Positions 50,858-60,385 of a stretch of DNA of 64,000 bases are shown in pieces. Origin of the DNA: Bacteroidota bacterium (lineage in GTDB: Bacteria; Bacteroidota; Bacteroidia; Chitinophagales; Saprospiraceae); contig PZPC01000011.1 in assembly GCA_003045895.1 (NCBI GenBank), forward strand, positions 1 through 64,000, given 5' to 3'. The notes under the pieces were generated by a model. The model was given only the letters and a program-made list of their open reading frames with translations, had not been told where the DNA came from and searched no databases. The translations under genes and the position numbers were made by a program. The number at the start of each line of letters is the position of its first letter. Position 1 is the stretch's first letter.

Positions 50858-53800
50858 TTATGCTTTTTCAGCAGCTTTGGAGAAACTCTTGCGACCATCA
50901 TCGGTCTTCTTTTTGGTACCCAGGTCGTGGGCCAAATCGTAAACCAACGGCGTAGCCACAAAAATTGACGAATAGGTACCTACCAGGATACCTACCAGGA
51001 TAGCAAAAGAGAATCCTTTGATGGTATCTCCACCGAAGAGGAAGAGCACAAATACGCCAAACAGCGTAGTCATGGAGGTAATAACCGTACGGCTTACCGT
51101 GCTGTTGATGGCGTTGTTCAGGACCGTTTTGGTATCACCACTGGTATAATTACCCAGGTATTCCCGTAAGCGGTCAAAAACGATCACCGTATCGTTGATC
51201 GAATAACCGATCACCGTCAGGATAGCCGCAATGAAGGCCTGGTCGATCTCCATGCTAAAGCCCAGTACCCCGTGTCCCAAGGAAAAGACACCCAATACAA
51301 TCAGGGTATCGTGGAACAAGGCCGCTACGGCACCCAGCGAATATTGCCATTTGCTGAAGCGGATAAAGATGTACAGGAAGATGAGCAGGAGCGCAAAGAT
51401 ACCGGCGTAGAATGCACTGCGCGTGATATCGTCGGCAATGGTGGGCCCTACCTTGGTGAAGCTGGTGATGTGGGTACCCACTCCGCCAGCATTGCTGAAG
51501 TTGTCGTAGGACAAGTCTTTGCCAACGGCTTTGGAAACACCGGCGTGGAGGGCCTGCATGACCTTGTCTTCTGGTTTGTCCTGGCCCGCTTCATCCTGAG
51601 CGTCGATGAGGTAGTCGGTAACAACATTGAAAGTGTTAACGTCAGCTACGGCCTTAACCGTGGGGGTTTTGCCACCAAAAGCATCCGTCAGGCTAGCCCG
51701 GAGAGTATTCGCATCCACGTTACTGCCGGGGGTAAAAGTAACATTGTAGTTGTATCCACCTTTAAAGTCTACGCCAAATTCAAATCCGCGAACCGCGAAA
51801 GAAATAAAGCTGATGACCAGCAAGGTACCAGATATGACGTAGGCAACTTTCCGCTTGCCCAACCAATCCACATTCAGGTTGGCAAAAGCATTTTTGGAAA
51901 AACTGGTGCTAAAGCTGATTTCTTTATTCCGCTTCAGGTAGCTGTCCAGCATCAGTCGACCAACCAGTACGGCAGTGAACAACGAGGATAACACACCGAT
52001 GATCAAAACCACCGCAAAGCCTTTAATGGGGCCCAGACCAAAATAGGCAAGGACCATGGCCGTCAGGATCGTGGTAATGTTGGCATCCAGGATCGCAGAA
52101 TAGGAGTTCTTGAAACCATCAACTACGGCAACCAGGGTGGATTTCCCTTCCCGCAACTCTTCCCGAATACGCTCGAAGATAATTACGTTCGCATCCACGG
52201 CCATACCAATGGTCAGGATGATACCCGCAAAACCGGGCAGGGTGAGTACCGTGCCGTAGCTGGCCAGGGCGCCAAAGATGAACAGGATGTTCAGCAACAA
52301 AGCCAAAACAGAAATAACACCACCTCCACCGTAGTAAAAGATCATGAACGCAATAACGATCAGGAATCCTACCAACAGGGCGGTCATGGAACGGTTAATA
52401 TTGTCTTGACCCAGCGAAGGACCTACGACCGATTCCTGAATGATCTGGGTACTGGCGGGCAGTTTACCAATTTTGAGGATACTGGCCAGGTCACTGCCTT
52501 CTTCCAGGCTGAAATTGCCCGTAATTTGGCTGGAACCACCCGTAATGGGTTCGTTTACCCGGGGAGCGGAAACCACTTCGTTGTCCAGTAAGATGGCAAC
52601 TTCGCGGTTGCCATTATTGGCTGCCTCGGTCGTCATTCTGGCCCAGGTTTTGGCGCCTGCCTGATCCATGCTCAGCGAAACCGCTACCTGATTGGTTTGT
52701 GGGTCAGGTTGGGCGCTGGCGTCCTGTACGTGGTCACCCGAAAGGGGAGCCTCACCGGAGCGGGGCATCTTAATGGCGTACACTTCGTACATCTCCTTGC
52801 CATTGTCACTTGATTCCGTACCAACGGTACTGGTGAAAGGATCACGAGAATAACGAAAGCGAACATCAGCAGGGAACAAATTGGCAATTTGCTCCATGTC
52901 CAATACTTCCTTCAGGCGATTCATCTTGTTGCGTTCCACTACACCAATAATGGCGCCGTTACCGGGCGTCATCAGGTCGAAAAGAGGACCGGCAAGGCTG
53001 TTTTGCGCATAGGTCGTATCAATACGCTCAATTTCCGTAGACACGTTGCCGAGGGTATCGGTAACGTATAAGGTATCGATAGACTGGATTTCCAGGTCAC
53101 TGGCATCCGTGTTCAGAATGGTCCGTAGCTTTTCATTGGCCTGGGTCAGACCATTGCTGATGGGGGCGTCCGATATCCGGTACGTTTCAAAGAATTCCAG
53201 ATTGGCGGCAGCTTGCAAGAAGTTGCGGGCACGTTCGGGGTTGTCGATGCCGGGCAATTCTACCAGGATCAGATCCCGTTCGCGGTCGAGGCTTACATTG
53301 GGCTGAACAACGCCTAATTTGTCAATCCGCTGCTTGAGCAGGTTGAACGTCAGGTCTACCGTCTCATTGGCTTTGGTCCGCAAAATACGGATGACCTCGG
53401 CGTCAGACGTCTCGTAGTTGATCTCGCCCCGGAGTGCTTCGTTGCGCTGGAAGATAGGTGCCAGCCGCTTTTCTCCGTGAATTTCTTGCCAGGCATCAGC
53501 AAAAAGAGCCACGAAATCTTTCTGGGCATTAAGTTGTGCTTTGGAGGCGTTTTCTAATGCATCTCGGAATGTAGGGTCTTTGGAATTTTGGGCAAGGGTT
53601 CGTATTAATTCTCTCAGGTCAATCTGTAAGACAACGCTCATCCCACCTTTCAAGTCCAGACCGTAAGCTAACTGCTGGCTCTTGAGTTCTTGATAAGTGT
53701 AAGATTTCAATAAGGGTATCTTAAATACCGTTTCGTTGGACATTGAGTCCAGGAATGCACGTACTGCGTCCGTGTGGGCAGTGTTGCGTGCAGCTTCATC

Positions 53801-53941
53801 TTCAATGGATGATGAAAGGTTGAGCGCGTAACGCTCAGCATCCTTTTCTACGCGATTTGTTGGTAGAATAAAAAGGTACTGGATCAAAGTGACCAGTATC
53901 ATCACCACAAGGAAGAATTTTACTATTCCTTTACCTTGCAT
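50858..53941 (-). CDS. secDF: Protein translocase subunit SecDF (fused)
   Basis: A 1027-residue RND-type membrane protein that pulls secreted proteins across the inner membrane using the proton gradient. SecD half: first helix near residues 5-26, YGLDLKGGMSVVLQIDL, a large periplasmic P1 domain, then five helices with FAGIILTIGMAVDANVIIFE. SecF half from about residue 690: ISFAVRGFEFGVDFKGGYN, and helices with TVIGYSINDTVIVFDRLREYLG and SMTTLFGVFVLFLFGG. The fused form is usual in Bacteroidota. It is needed upstream of T9SS, which takes Sec-exported cargo. The 182-base gap upstream to 54123 holds no supported gene. Confidence 0.96.
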   Translation of the reverse strand: MQGKGIVKFFLVVMILVTLIQYLFILPTNRVEKDAERYALNLSSSIEDEAARNTAHTDAVRAFLDSMSNETVFKIPLLKSYTYQELKSQQLAYGLDLKGGMSVVLQIDLRELIRTLAQNSKDPTFRDALENASKAQLNAQKDFVALFADAWQEIHGEKRLAPIFQRNEALRGEINYETSDAEVIRILRTKANETVDLTFNLLKQRIDKLGVVQPNVSLDRERDLILVELPGIDNPERARNFLQAAANLEFFETYRISDAPISNGLTQANEKLRTILNTDASDLEIQSIDTLYVTDTLGNVSTEIERIDTTYAQNSLAGPLFDLMTPGNGAIIGVVERNKMNRLKEVLDMEQIANLFPADVRFRYSRDPFTSTVGTESSDNGKEMYEVYAIKMPRSGEAPLSGDHVQDASAQPDPQTNQVAVSLSMDQAGAKTWARMTTEAANNGNREVAILLDNEVVSAPRVNEPITGGSSQITGNFSLEEGSDLASILKIGKLPASTQIIQESVVGPSLGQDNINRSMTALLVGFLIVIAFMIFYYGGGGVISVLALLLNILFIFGALASYGTVLTLPGFAGIILTIGMAVDANVIIFERIREELREGKSTLVAVVDGFKNSYSAILDANITTILTAMVLAYFGLGPIKGFAVVLIIGVLSSLFTAVLVGRLMLDSYLKRNKEISFSTSFSKNAFANLNVDWLGKRKVAYVISGTLLVISFISFAVRGFEFGVDFKGGYNYNVTFTPGSNVDANTLRASLTDAFGGKTPTVKAVADVNTFNVVTDYLIDAQDEAGQDKPEDKVMQALHAGVSKAVGKDLSYDNFSNAGGVGTHITSFTKVGPTIADDITRSAFYAGIFALLLIFLYIFIRFSKWQYSLGAVAALFHDTLIVLGVFSLGHGVLGFSMEIDQAFIAAILTVIGYSINDTVIVFDRLREYLGNYTSGDTKTVLNNAINSTVSRTVITSMTTLFGVFVLFLFGGDTIKGFSFAILVGILVGTYSSIFVATPLVYDLAHDLGTKKKTDDGRKSFSKAAEKA

Positions 53942-54123
53942 AACTTAAAAATTTAAAATTCCGATTAAATTAGAAAAAGAAAGATACATAAATGCTTCTC
54001 CCGGAGAGCCTCCAAAACTTCCTCCCGGAAAAACTGCGCAAATATACAGCTTTTGTTGTATTTGCTTCTTTGTGCGTGCGATTATTTGAATTGACTTGGC
54101 TTATTGCCAGTCGATACCGTAGC

Positions 54124-55083
54124 TTAACTGACCCAATTGCGCTGCTCACCCGCCAAAAAGGCTTTTACGTTGAGCGCGGATTCTGCCAGTAAACGCTGGC
54201 GGGCAGACACACTAGCCCAGGCCATATGCGGTGTAAGGATACAATTGGGGGCAGACAAGAGCGGGTGGTCGGGTGGTGGTGGTTCTGCCCGCAGTACATC
54301 GAGGGCAGCCCCCGCAAGTAGCCCCTGCTCCAGGCAGTACCGCAGATCTGCTTCGTTGACTAAACCACCGCGGCCGGTGTTGATGAGAAAACCAGGATTC
54401 GGCATAGTTGCCAGTAAAGCGCGATTAACGATTTGATCATTAGCCGTATTCAGGGGCGCGTGCAGGGTGACCACTTGGCAAGTAGAGAACAAAGTGGGTA
54501 AATCTACAAAATCAACGCCCTCCAAAGCATCCCTTTGGGGGTGTTTGTGGTGGGCGCTCACCTGCATCCCCAGAGCCAGTGCTACCCGCGCTACCGCCTG
54601 GCCAATCCGCCCAAACCCATAAATACCCAGGCGCAGGGAACTCAATTCTACAATTGGTCCGAGGGTGTAGGAGAAATCAGCCTGCCGGGACCAATCCCCT
54701 TGTTGTACGGAAGCATGGTGGGCAGCCACTTTGTTGGTCATTTCCAACAAGAGCGCAAATACGTGCTGGGCAACGGCCAGGGTGCTGTAACCCGCCACGT
54801 TTGCTACTGCGATGTCCCGTTGCCGGGCTGCTGAAACGTCTACGTTGTTGTAGCCGGTAGCCGTAACGCCAATAAAGCGGAGCTGTGGTAAGGCCGCGAG
54901 CATCGCGGCGTCCATGATTTGCTTATTGACCAATATAATGGTGGCTTCACGCGCTCTTTCAACGACTAGTTCAGCGGGGGTACGATCGTAGACGGTCAGC
55001 GAGCCAATAGCCGACAAGGCATCCCAGGTGAGATCACCAGGATTAAGGGTGTAGCCGTCAAGGACAACAATCTTGGGTATCAT
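54124..55083 (-). CDS. D-2-hydroxyacid dehydrogenase (glycerate/hydroxypyruvate dehydrogenase-like)
   Basis: A 319-residue NAD-dependent dehydrogenase. The catalytic domain flanks a nucleotide-binding domain with GIYGFGRIGQAVARVA. Active-site residues are visible: Arg in INTGRGGLVNEADL, Glu in VLRAEPPPPDHPLL and His in CILTPHMAWAS. IGVTATGYNNVD and STLAVAQHVFALLLEMTN are typical of the glycerate dehydrogenase (HprA) branch. The substrate (hydroxypyruvate, glyoxylate or another) is not fixed by sequence. The gene starts 16 bases after one of the transferase-like paralogues, probably in one transcript with it. Confidence 0.9.
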   Translation of the reverse strand: MIPKIVVLDGYTLNPGDLTWDALSAIGSLTVYDRTPAELVVERAREATIILVNKQIMDAAMLAALPQLRFIGVTATGYNNVDVSAARQRDIAVANVAGYSTLAVAQHVFALLLEMTNKVAAHHASVQQGDWSRQADFSYTLGPIVELSSLRLGIYGFGRIGQAVARVALALGMQVSAHHKHPQRDALEGVDFVDLPTLFSTCQVVTLHAPLNTANDQIVNRALLATMPNPGFLINTGRGGLVNEADLRYCLEQGLLAGAALDVLRAEPPPPDHPLLSAPNCILTPHMAWASVSARQRLLAESALNVKAFLAGEQRNWVS

Positions 55084-55099
55084 AAATCGGTTTTTGGGG

Positions 55100-56176
55100 T
55101 TAGATCAATTTGTCGTGGTTAGCTACAATAATTTTTACCATTTCTTCAGCAGTAGCGGTTTGTAGCAACAGGTTCTCCACCACAATCAATTCCACCAAAA
55201 AATGCTCCGGGTTGAAGGCCTGGGCGTAAGAATCATTAAAGTAGAACCGGAAGTCATCAAAATTGGAGCAGCGCAACAACTGGAAGCGGTTGTTCCGGAC
55301 ATCATAAACAATAAAATAGGTAAAATGTGGGGTGAGCAGCGGACCTGGCACCTGTAGCACGACGGGGAAATCCAGATAAGAAGCCCGCAGGAGCCCAAAA
55401 AGATTGGCTTCGAAGAGGGGATACCAGTACAGCTGGCAAGGAATATCCGCAGCTTTTAACAAGGCTGTGGCGTATTCCAGTTGTTGCCGCATTTGCAGGA
55501 GCGGCGTGTCATCGTGGGCCTTTTGGCTATAAGGCTGCCAACTGCTGGATGACAATTGTAGGTATTCCACCTGCCCAATGCGTAGTTTGTAATCAAAACG
55601 CTGATAGCCAGGCACGACGTATCCCGGATAATAGTAAGTGATGCCGTGTTGCTGGCAATAATTGATCTCCTGCAGCATGGTGTAATAACCCAGACTGAAC
55701 CCCTGGTAGTCGGGGTCGTAAATGCCCAGGATACTGGCCACACTGTCTTGCCCGAGGTCAAAAAAGCTGAGTGCTACCAATCGGTCACCATCGTAAACTT
55801 GTGTTTCAAGGGTGTGATAGTGGCTGGATATTTCGCCGTCCAGGAGACTTTCCTGCAGGGAGCGGGCAATGAACCCGGGGAAATTTTGCTTGTATTTCTG
55901 GTAAAGGGCTTCTTTCTCAGGGGTAATTTCAAAGTACGAATAACGAACCGTGAAGCGATCGGCGTTCCGGCGCAATAATTTGCGTTGCGATTTTGTGAAA
56001 CGGTGTTCGTATACATTCAGTCTGATCCAGATGGCCGAATAAAGTTGGTCACCAAAACAAAGAAAATGAGTCGTAAAAATGGATTGCCCCATTCTGTACC
56101 ACCCCCTTTCCAGGTAGCTGTCCAAGTCTTCAGCTTGAAGGACTTCCGGATAATGTTTTTCTGCAAAAACAGACAT
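55100..56176 (-). CDS. Aminoacyl-tRNA-protein transferase C-domain-like protein, paralogue 2
   Basis: A 358-residue protein. The start MSVFAEKHYPEVLQ is preferred over an ATG 12 codons upstream because it gives the same length as the paralogue and aligns with it. Residues about 125-210 match the GNAT-type C-terminal domain of bacterial Bpt/eukaryotic ATE1: DGDRLVALSFFDLG, GIYDPDYQGFSLGYYTML, GITYYYPGYVVPG and FDYKLRIGQVEYL. The N-terminal part keeps FTKSQRKLLRRNADRF, which aligns with the end of the ATE N-domain, but the Cys cluster usual there is missing. A C-terminal extension of about 150 residues is not part of known ATE enzymes. True Bpt adds Leu or Arg to N-terminal residues for degradation; activity here is unproven. 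Confidence 0.75.
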   Translation of the reverse strand: MSVFAEKHYPEVLQAEDLDSYLERGWYRMGQSIFTTHFLCFGDQLYSAIWIRLNVYEHRFTKSQRKLLRRNADRFTVRYSYFEITPEKEALYQKYKQNFPGFIARSLQESLLDGEISSHYHTLETQVYDGDRLVALSFFDLGQDSVASILGIYDPDYQGFSLGYYTMLQEINYCQQHGITYYYPGYVVPGYQRFDYKLRIGQVEYLQLSSSSWQPYSQKAHDDTPLLQMRQQLEYATALLKAADIPCQLYWYPLFEANLFGLLRASYLDFPVVLQVPGPLLTPHFTYFIVYDVRNNRFQLLRCSNFDDFRFYFNDSYAQAFNPEHFLVELIVVENLLLQTATAEEMVKIIVANHDKLI

Positions 56177-56283
56177 AAATAGGAATAGGTATGAGCGGCT
56201 TGCGAAAAGCAAAGAAACAAGTTTTTTAGCAGACCTTTTGGCTTGTCAACGAAAATTTCAAGGGACCAACCAAAATTTATTAT

Positions 56284-57360
56284 TTAAATTTCTTTGGGTA
56301 CCAGCGCTTGCGCCCGGTTCTCCAACAGGTTTTTAAATTTGCTGATAAAAACCTCGGTATCGGCGGCCTGAAACAGGCATTTGTTCAATTGCAGGACATA
56401 ACGGAATAACTGCTGTTGCGAACGCACCTGATCGAAGAAGGTAACCATTCGGTCAAAGAAGCACAGCCAGCATTCGTAGCAGCCCAGGTCCAGGTTGTAG
56501 AACGCAATCCAGCATTGTTGAGGGGAGGGGCAGTTTAACAACAGAAAGGCGGGGGCATCCAACAGGCTATACGGGCCTGCATGCATCATCTTCATTTCAA
56601 AGAAAACGTATTTATACCGCTTGGCGGTCAGTCCATTTTCATAGAGTGCATCATGCAGGATTTGGGTGCGGTTAAGGAGTACCGCAAGGGGGCCGTGCTG
56701 TTGTAGCTTGAAATCAGTCAGAGACAGCCATTGGCGTTCTTGTAAATCCCAAAATTCCAGTTGACCAATCTTGGTTTTGTAATCAAAAAGAGACGTATCT
56801 GGCGATATGTAACCAGGATAGTAGTACGCCAGGCCTTGTTGGGCACACCACTCCATTTCCAGGTACATGCTGTAGAGCCCTAAGCTAAAGGACTGGTAAT
56901 CGGGGTCGTAAATGCCAGCCTTGCTGTACACACTGGCTTTGCCGACGTCGAAGAAGCTAAAAGCGATGAGCCGGTCACCGTGATAAATGCAGCACTCCAG
57001 GGTCGAGAAAATTTTGCGGCCTTCGTGTTCGAGATGAATCGCCAGATCGGGGATACTCTTCTTGGGGTGTTCCAACAAATAGCGTTCGTTCACCCGCATT
57101 TTTTCGCGGTTGATGACGGCAGGGCCAATGGTCATGCGGAAAGCTGCGCGATTTTTTCGCAGTAGTTTGCGCTGTCCTTTGCGCCATTGGTGGGTTGCCA
57201 GCAGCAGGCGGGTAGGGACTACACTGTAAATTTCACCCAACTCCACCTGAATGAAGTTAGCAGTATAAATCCGTTGGCCAAAGGGGCGCCAACCTTTGGC
57301 CAGGTAGTCGTCCAGGTCAGAACGGGTCAATCCTTGCGGACTTAAAATTGCTGAAGACAT
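56284..57360 (-). CDS. Aminoacyl-tRNA-protein transferase C-domain-like protein, paralogue 1
   Basis: A 358-residue tandem paralogue of the next gene on the strand. The start MSSAILSPQGL is preferred over an ATG 24 codons upstream by alignment with the paralogue (SDLDDYLAKGW against EDLDSYLERGW). The same ATE-like core is present: HGDRLIAFSFFDVG, GIYDPDYQSFSLGLYSMY, GLAYYYPGYISPD and FDYKTKIGQLEFWDL, after WRKGQRKLLRKNRAAF. The N-terminal Cys cluster is absent. The extension (about residues 215-358) is Cys- and aromatic-rich (LDLGCYECWLCFFDRM). The gap to the paralogue is 107 bases and to the upstream type B T9SS gene 142. Function is unknown. Confidence 0.75.
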   Translation of the reverse strand: MSSAILSPQGLTRSDLDDYLAKGWRPFGQRIYTANFIQVELGEIYSVVPTRLLLATHQWRKGQRKLLRKNRAAFRMTIGPAVINREKMRVNERYLLEHPKKSIPDLAIHLEHEGRKIFSTLECCIYHGDRLIAFSFFDVGKASVYSKAGIYDPDYQSFSLGLYSMYLEMEWCAQQGLAYYYPGYISPDTSLFDYKTKIGQLEFWDLQERQWLSLTDFKLQQHGPLAVLLNRTQILHDALYENGLTAKRYKYVFFEMKMMHAGPYSLLDAPAFLLLNCPSPQQCWIAFYNLDLGCYECWLCFFDRMVTFFDQVRSQQQLFRYVLQLNKCLFQAADTEVFISKFKNLLENRAQALVPKEI

Positions 57361-57502
57361 AAATCTCTCTTTCCTCACCACCAACGAACGGAATACGTCA
57401 GTATAAACTTGGCTGCTTACCGCCAATGACAAAGGTACAAAACGCCCGTAAATATTAGGATGAATCTACTGGTCGTTTATCGGGAAACCCACCTGGCGTT
57501 GC

Positions 57503-59836
57503 TTACCTGACAATAGAAATGTCGCCCTGGAAGAAGCTCTTTTCACCGTTGATCCACTCCACTTCTGCAGCGTAAATGTATACCCCGGAAGGGAGGAGAT
57601 CTCCTTTAAAAGTTCCGTCCCAGGCTTCTTCGCTACTATTCGCCTGCAAGTTGTTGGCCTGGTAAACCTGGGCTCCCCAACGATCAAAAACGGTCAGGGA
57701 GCTGATGTTGGCAATGGCACCCTGATCAAAGAAAACAAAGCGATCGTTGCTGCCGTCTTCATTGGGAGAAATGGCATTGGGAATGAAAACAGCTCCTTCC
57801 GGGCGTACGGTCAACAATATACTGGCCTGGGTTTCGCAACCATTGGCATCTCTGACGGTCAATTGGTAGTTGGTGGTTTCGAGTGGCTGAACGATCCATT
57901 GCTTTTCCCCAACGCGGTCATTGTCATCCAGGATGGGCGACCAGAAAAAGGTGTCGAGTAAACCCAACGGTGGGTTGCTACTAACGGTAATACTGGCACT
58001 TCCCCCCAGGGTCAACGGCCCGACCTGGGTGGTTTGGAGCAGAATTTCGGGTGCTGCCGGAGCGGGAAGATCTACGCTTGCGGCCGCTTCACAGCCACCC
58101 GCATCCTGTACCTGCACCGTGTAATTTCCAGGGCCGAGATTGATGAATTGGTCGGTATTGAGGAAATTCTGACCATCCAAACTCACCAGAAATGGTGGCG
58201 TTCCTCCCTGGATTGTATTGATCTGTATGCTACCGCCGTTGATGTTGTTGCACGGTGGTGCCTGGTAACCCAGTTCCAGGCTAAGGTTGTCGATCAGGGC
58301 TACAACTTCGGTGGTGTCCCGGGCGGTGCAATTGTTGTTTTCGTCGCGTACTTCCAGTACGTAGGTCCCCCCCCGGTTGATGAACAACGTGCGCGTAAAC
58401 TGATCGATTAACTGGATATTGTCACGGAACCAACTGTATACAATATTGTTGCCTGTGCTGGTATTGGCGCCACTTAGGGTCAGTTCGGGCACCGTGCAGT
58501 CGAGGGTTTCGGTAGCGGGGAGGTCGGCAAGAGGATTGAGGTAAAGGTCAAACCGCTGGACGGTGCTGGCATCGGGGCAAATACCGTTGCCACTGACGGT
58601 GTAGCGGTATTGGAATTCCCCGGGTACCATACTGGTAAAGGCGCCCGTGCTGGCGTTGATGCTGCTCCCCGTTGGGCCACTGACGTATTGCCAACTGCCA
58701 TTCAGATCTTCGTTTTGTATAACATCGGAGAGGTTGATAGCCACCCCTTCTGCGGCATTGAAACAACGCACGAAATAGTCGGGAACACCGGCAAAGGGCG
58801 GCTCCGCCAGGTTGAAGCTGGCGCTGGCCGAGGTGCTACAATTGTTATTGGCCACATTGTATACCAGCGTATGAGATCCCGGAGCCAGCGTCGCCGGGTT
58901 AAAAGTGACCACGGGTTGGCCATCCAGTTGCCAGCTACCGCCAGGGGTAGTGGTGCTGGTAAAAAAAGTGTTGGGTGAAATGGGAAGGTTGCTGGCGCAA
59001 AGCGTTGTCGGAACAGCGAAATCCGCCTCCAGTTGGGTAACGTTCACCGTTACGCTGGCGGTCGTTGTACAGATTTCGCGGAAGCTGATATCGTCCAGTG
59101 CGAAATCATTGCCCGCCGGGGTAAAATTGGTATTGGCAATACAGATGGTTGCACTGGAGACGCCGTTTGCTGACCAGTCTGCAGAAAATTGCCGCCAGTT
59201 ACACGTATTGGGGATGGCATTGAAGGGAGAACCCAGGAGGGTGCCGTTGACCGAAAACTGGAGCTGCGCCGGGTTTTGACTAACTACCGAGGTAACCCAG
59301 GCACTAAAATGGTAGTTGCTGCCCGGATTTACTTCAATGTCCTGGCACCAAATATTGCTGGCGTCGCCGCTGGCATTGACAACCATCATGCCGCCGCCGC
59401 CAGTATGGTCACTGCAATTGGCAAATTGGTTGTGGGTGCTGCCCGCATTGGTGGCAATGGCGTATTGGCCTTCGTTGCTGAGCAAACCAACGCCGCCGCC
59501 AGTACCGTAGATATAGTCGCTGTAAAATCCGGTGTCACCCTGGCTGAAATCCCCGTTGAAAAGCAGGTTCGTAGCTGATAAACTGTTGATATTCAGGGCG
59601 TAGGTGGTCGTGGTGTCGACATTCGCCGTGGTGATGAGCTGGTCCGGATTGCTGAGGTTCGTGGCCGGGCTCCAGTTGAAATCCAAATAATTACCCGTAA
59701 TAACGGGAATGAAAACGGTGGAACCAGGTGCACACAGATTGACCTCCGGATTGAGGTTGACCGTGACATTACAGTTTTGAGCCCCAACCCAGCTGACTGC
59801 CAGGAGGAATAGGAGACTTGTCAGCAATGATTTCAT
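57503..59836 (-). CDS. T9SS type B sorting domain protein
   Basis: A 777-residue secreted protein with a signal peptide (residues 1-19, cleavage near SWVGAQ). An N-terminal Ig-like segment (FNWSPATNLSNPD) is followed by a carbohydrate-binding-like jelly roll (about 90-255: NLLFNGDFSQGDTGFYSDY, NPGSNYHFSAWV, FALDDISF). Several PKD/Ig-like repeats with internal Cys pairs follow (GSWQLDGQP, GTPPFLVSLDG). The type B T9SS domain ends it (VFIPNAISPNEDGSNDRF, VFDRWGAQVYQ, GVYIYAAEVEW). It is likely a surface or extracellular adhesin. Its promoter is the best match in the window: TTG-N20-TATATTTG at 59900-59930. Confidence 0.93.
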   Translation of the reverse strand: MKSLLTSLLFLLAVSWVGAQNCNVTVNLNPEVNLCAPGSTVFIPVITGNYLDFNWSPATNLSNPDQLITTANVDTTTTYALNINSLSATNLLFNGDFSQGDTGFYSDYIYGTGGGVGLLSNEGQYAIATNAGSTHNQFANCSDHTGGGGMMVVNASGDASNIWCQDIEVNPGSNYHFSAWVTSVVSQNPAQLQFSVNGTLLGSPFNAIPNTCNWRQFSADWSANGVSSATICIANTNFTPAGNDFALDDISFREICTTTASVTVNVTQLEADFAVPTTLCASNLPISPNTFFTSTTTPGGSWQLDGQPVVTFNPATLAPGSHTLVYNVANNNCSTSASASFNLAEPPFAGVPDYFVRCFNAAEGVAINLSDVIQNEDLNGSWQYVSGPTGSSINASTGAFTSMVPGEFQYRYTVSGNGICPDASTVQRFDLYLNPLADLPATETLDCTVPELTLSGANTSTGNNIVYSWFRDNIQLIDQFTRTLFINRGGTYVLEVRDENNNCTARDTTEVVALIDNLSLELGYQAPPCNNINGGSIQINTIQGGTPPFLVSLDGQNFLNTDQFINLGPGNYTVQVQDAGGCEAAASVDLPAPAAPEILLQTTQVGPLTLGGSASITVSSNPPLGLLDTFFWSPILDDNDRVGEKQWIVQPLETTNYQLTVRDANGCETQASILLTVRPEGAVFIPNAISPNEDGSNDRFVFFDQGAIANISSLTVFDRWGAQVYQANNLQANSSEEAWDGTFKGDLLPSGVYIYAAEVEWINGEKSFFQGDISIVR

Positions 59837-59899
59837 ATAAACGGAGTTTTACATGGTTAGACTAACGTAAAAATCCGTCTTTAAGACACACTTAGCTGA

Positions 59900-59930
59900 C
59901 AAATATAAGGCTTCGAATGGATTTATTCAA
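59900..59930 (-). promoter_or_regulatory. Full Bacteroidota-type promoter of the type B T9SS gene
   Basis: On the minus strand, TTG (59928-59930), 20 bases, then TATATTTG (59907-59900), the -33/-7 consensus pair. A leader of about 60 bases precedes the ATG at 59836. Confidence 0.65.
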
Positions 59931-59943
59931 CCAATTGATTTGC

Positions 59944-60276
59944 TTAAGTAAAATCTTCTTCGTCGCCCAGGTTCAGGCGGGCGCCGGCTAATTCTCCCAG
60001 CGCGTGTTGGTCGCGGGCTAATTTGGCTACTTCCATCCCCGCAGTGTAGGCTTCCCAGGCTTGCTGGGGTTGTGAAAGCTGTTCGTATAGCTTGCCCAGG
60101 TGGTAATAAAGACCTACGTAAGCAGGTTGTTTGGCCCTGATCGCCAAATAGTAAGCTAAAGCCTCCTGGGTATCTTTCAGGCTTTCGTATTCTTTGGCTA
60201 CCGCAAAAAGCAAGAAAGGGTCATCTGGTGAAGCAGACAGAAAGGCCTGGAGTTTTTCAAGTCGGGGTGAACTCAT
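59944..60276 (-). CDS. Small TPR protein
   Basis: A 110-residue soluble protein made of about two and a half tetratricopeptide repeats: DPFLLFAVAKEYESLKDTQE, YVGLYYHLGKLYEQLSQPQQ and a final helix pair (KLARDQHALGELAGARLNL), with an acidic tail. The start at 60276 (MSSPRLEKL) is chosen because the nine upstream codons (MSFLTIHLL) add only a hydrophobic stub. It is divergent from etfB with about 110 bases between. It probably mediates protein contacts; the partner is unknown. Confidence 0.82.
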   Translation of the reverse strand: MSSPRLEKLQAFLSASPDDPFLLFAVAKEYESLKDTQEALAYYLAIRAKQPAYVGLYYHLGKLYEQLSQPQQAWEAYTAGMEVAKLARDQHALGELAGARLNLGDEEDFT

Positions 60277-60350
60277 GAGCAAGTGAATTGTTAAAAAGGA
60301 CAATTAGCGAATTTTCGCTGAAAGAGATTTTATTGCGCAAGCAATTTAAT

Positions 60351-60358
60351 TATATTTG
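60351..60358 (+). promoter_or_regulatory. Predicted -7 element of etfBA
   Basis: TATATTTG followed by CG, 27 bases before the ATG at 60386. It overlaps the TTG at 60356, which is therefore an unlikely start codon. Confidence 0.6.
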
Positions 60359-60385
60359 CGATGCTTTAACAAAACCTTTGCGAAA

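Noticed and set aside
53992-54192. Possible 66-codon gene between secDF and the dehydrogenase
   Set aside because: Its end overlaps the dehydrogenase 3' end, it has no promoter element or family resemblance, and its one hydrophobic stretch is weak.
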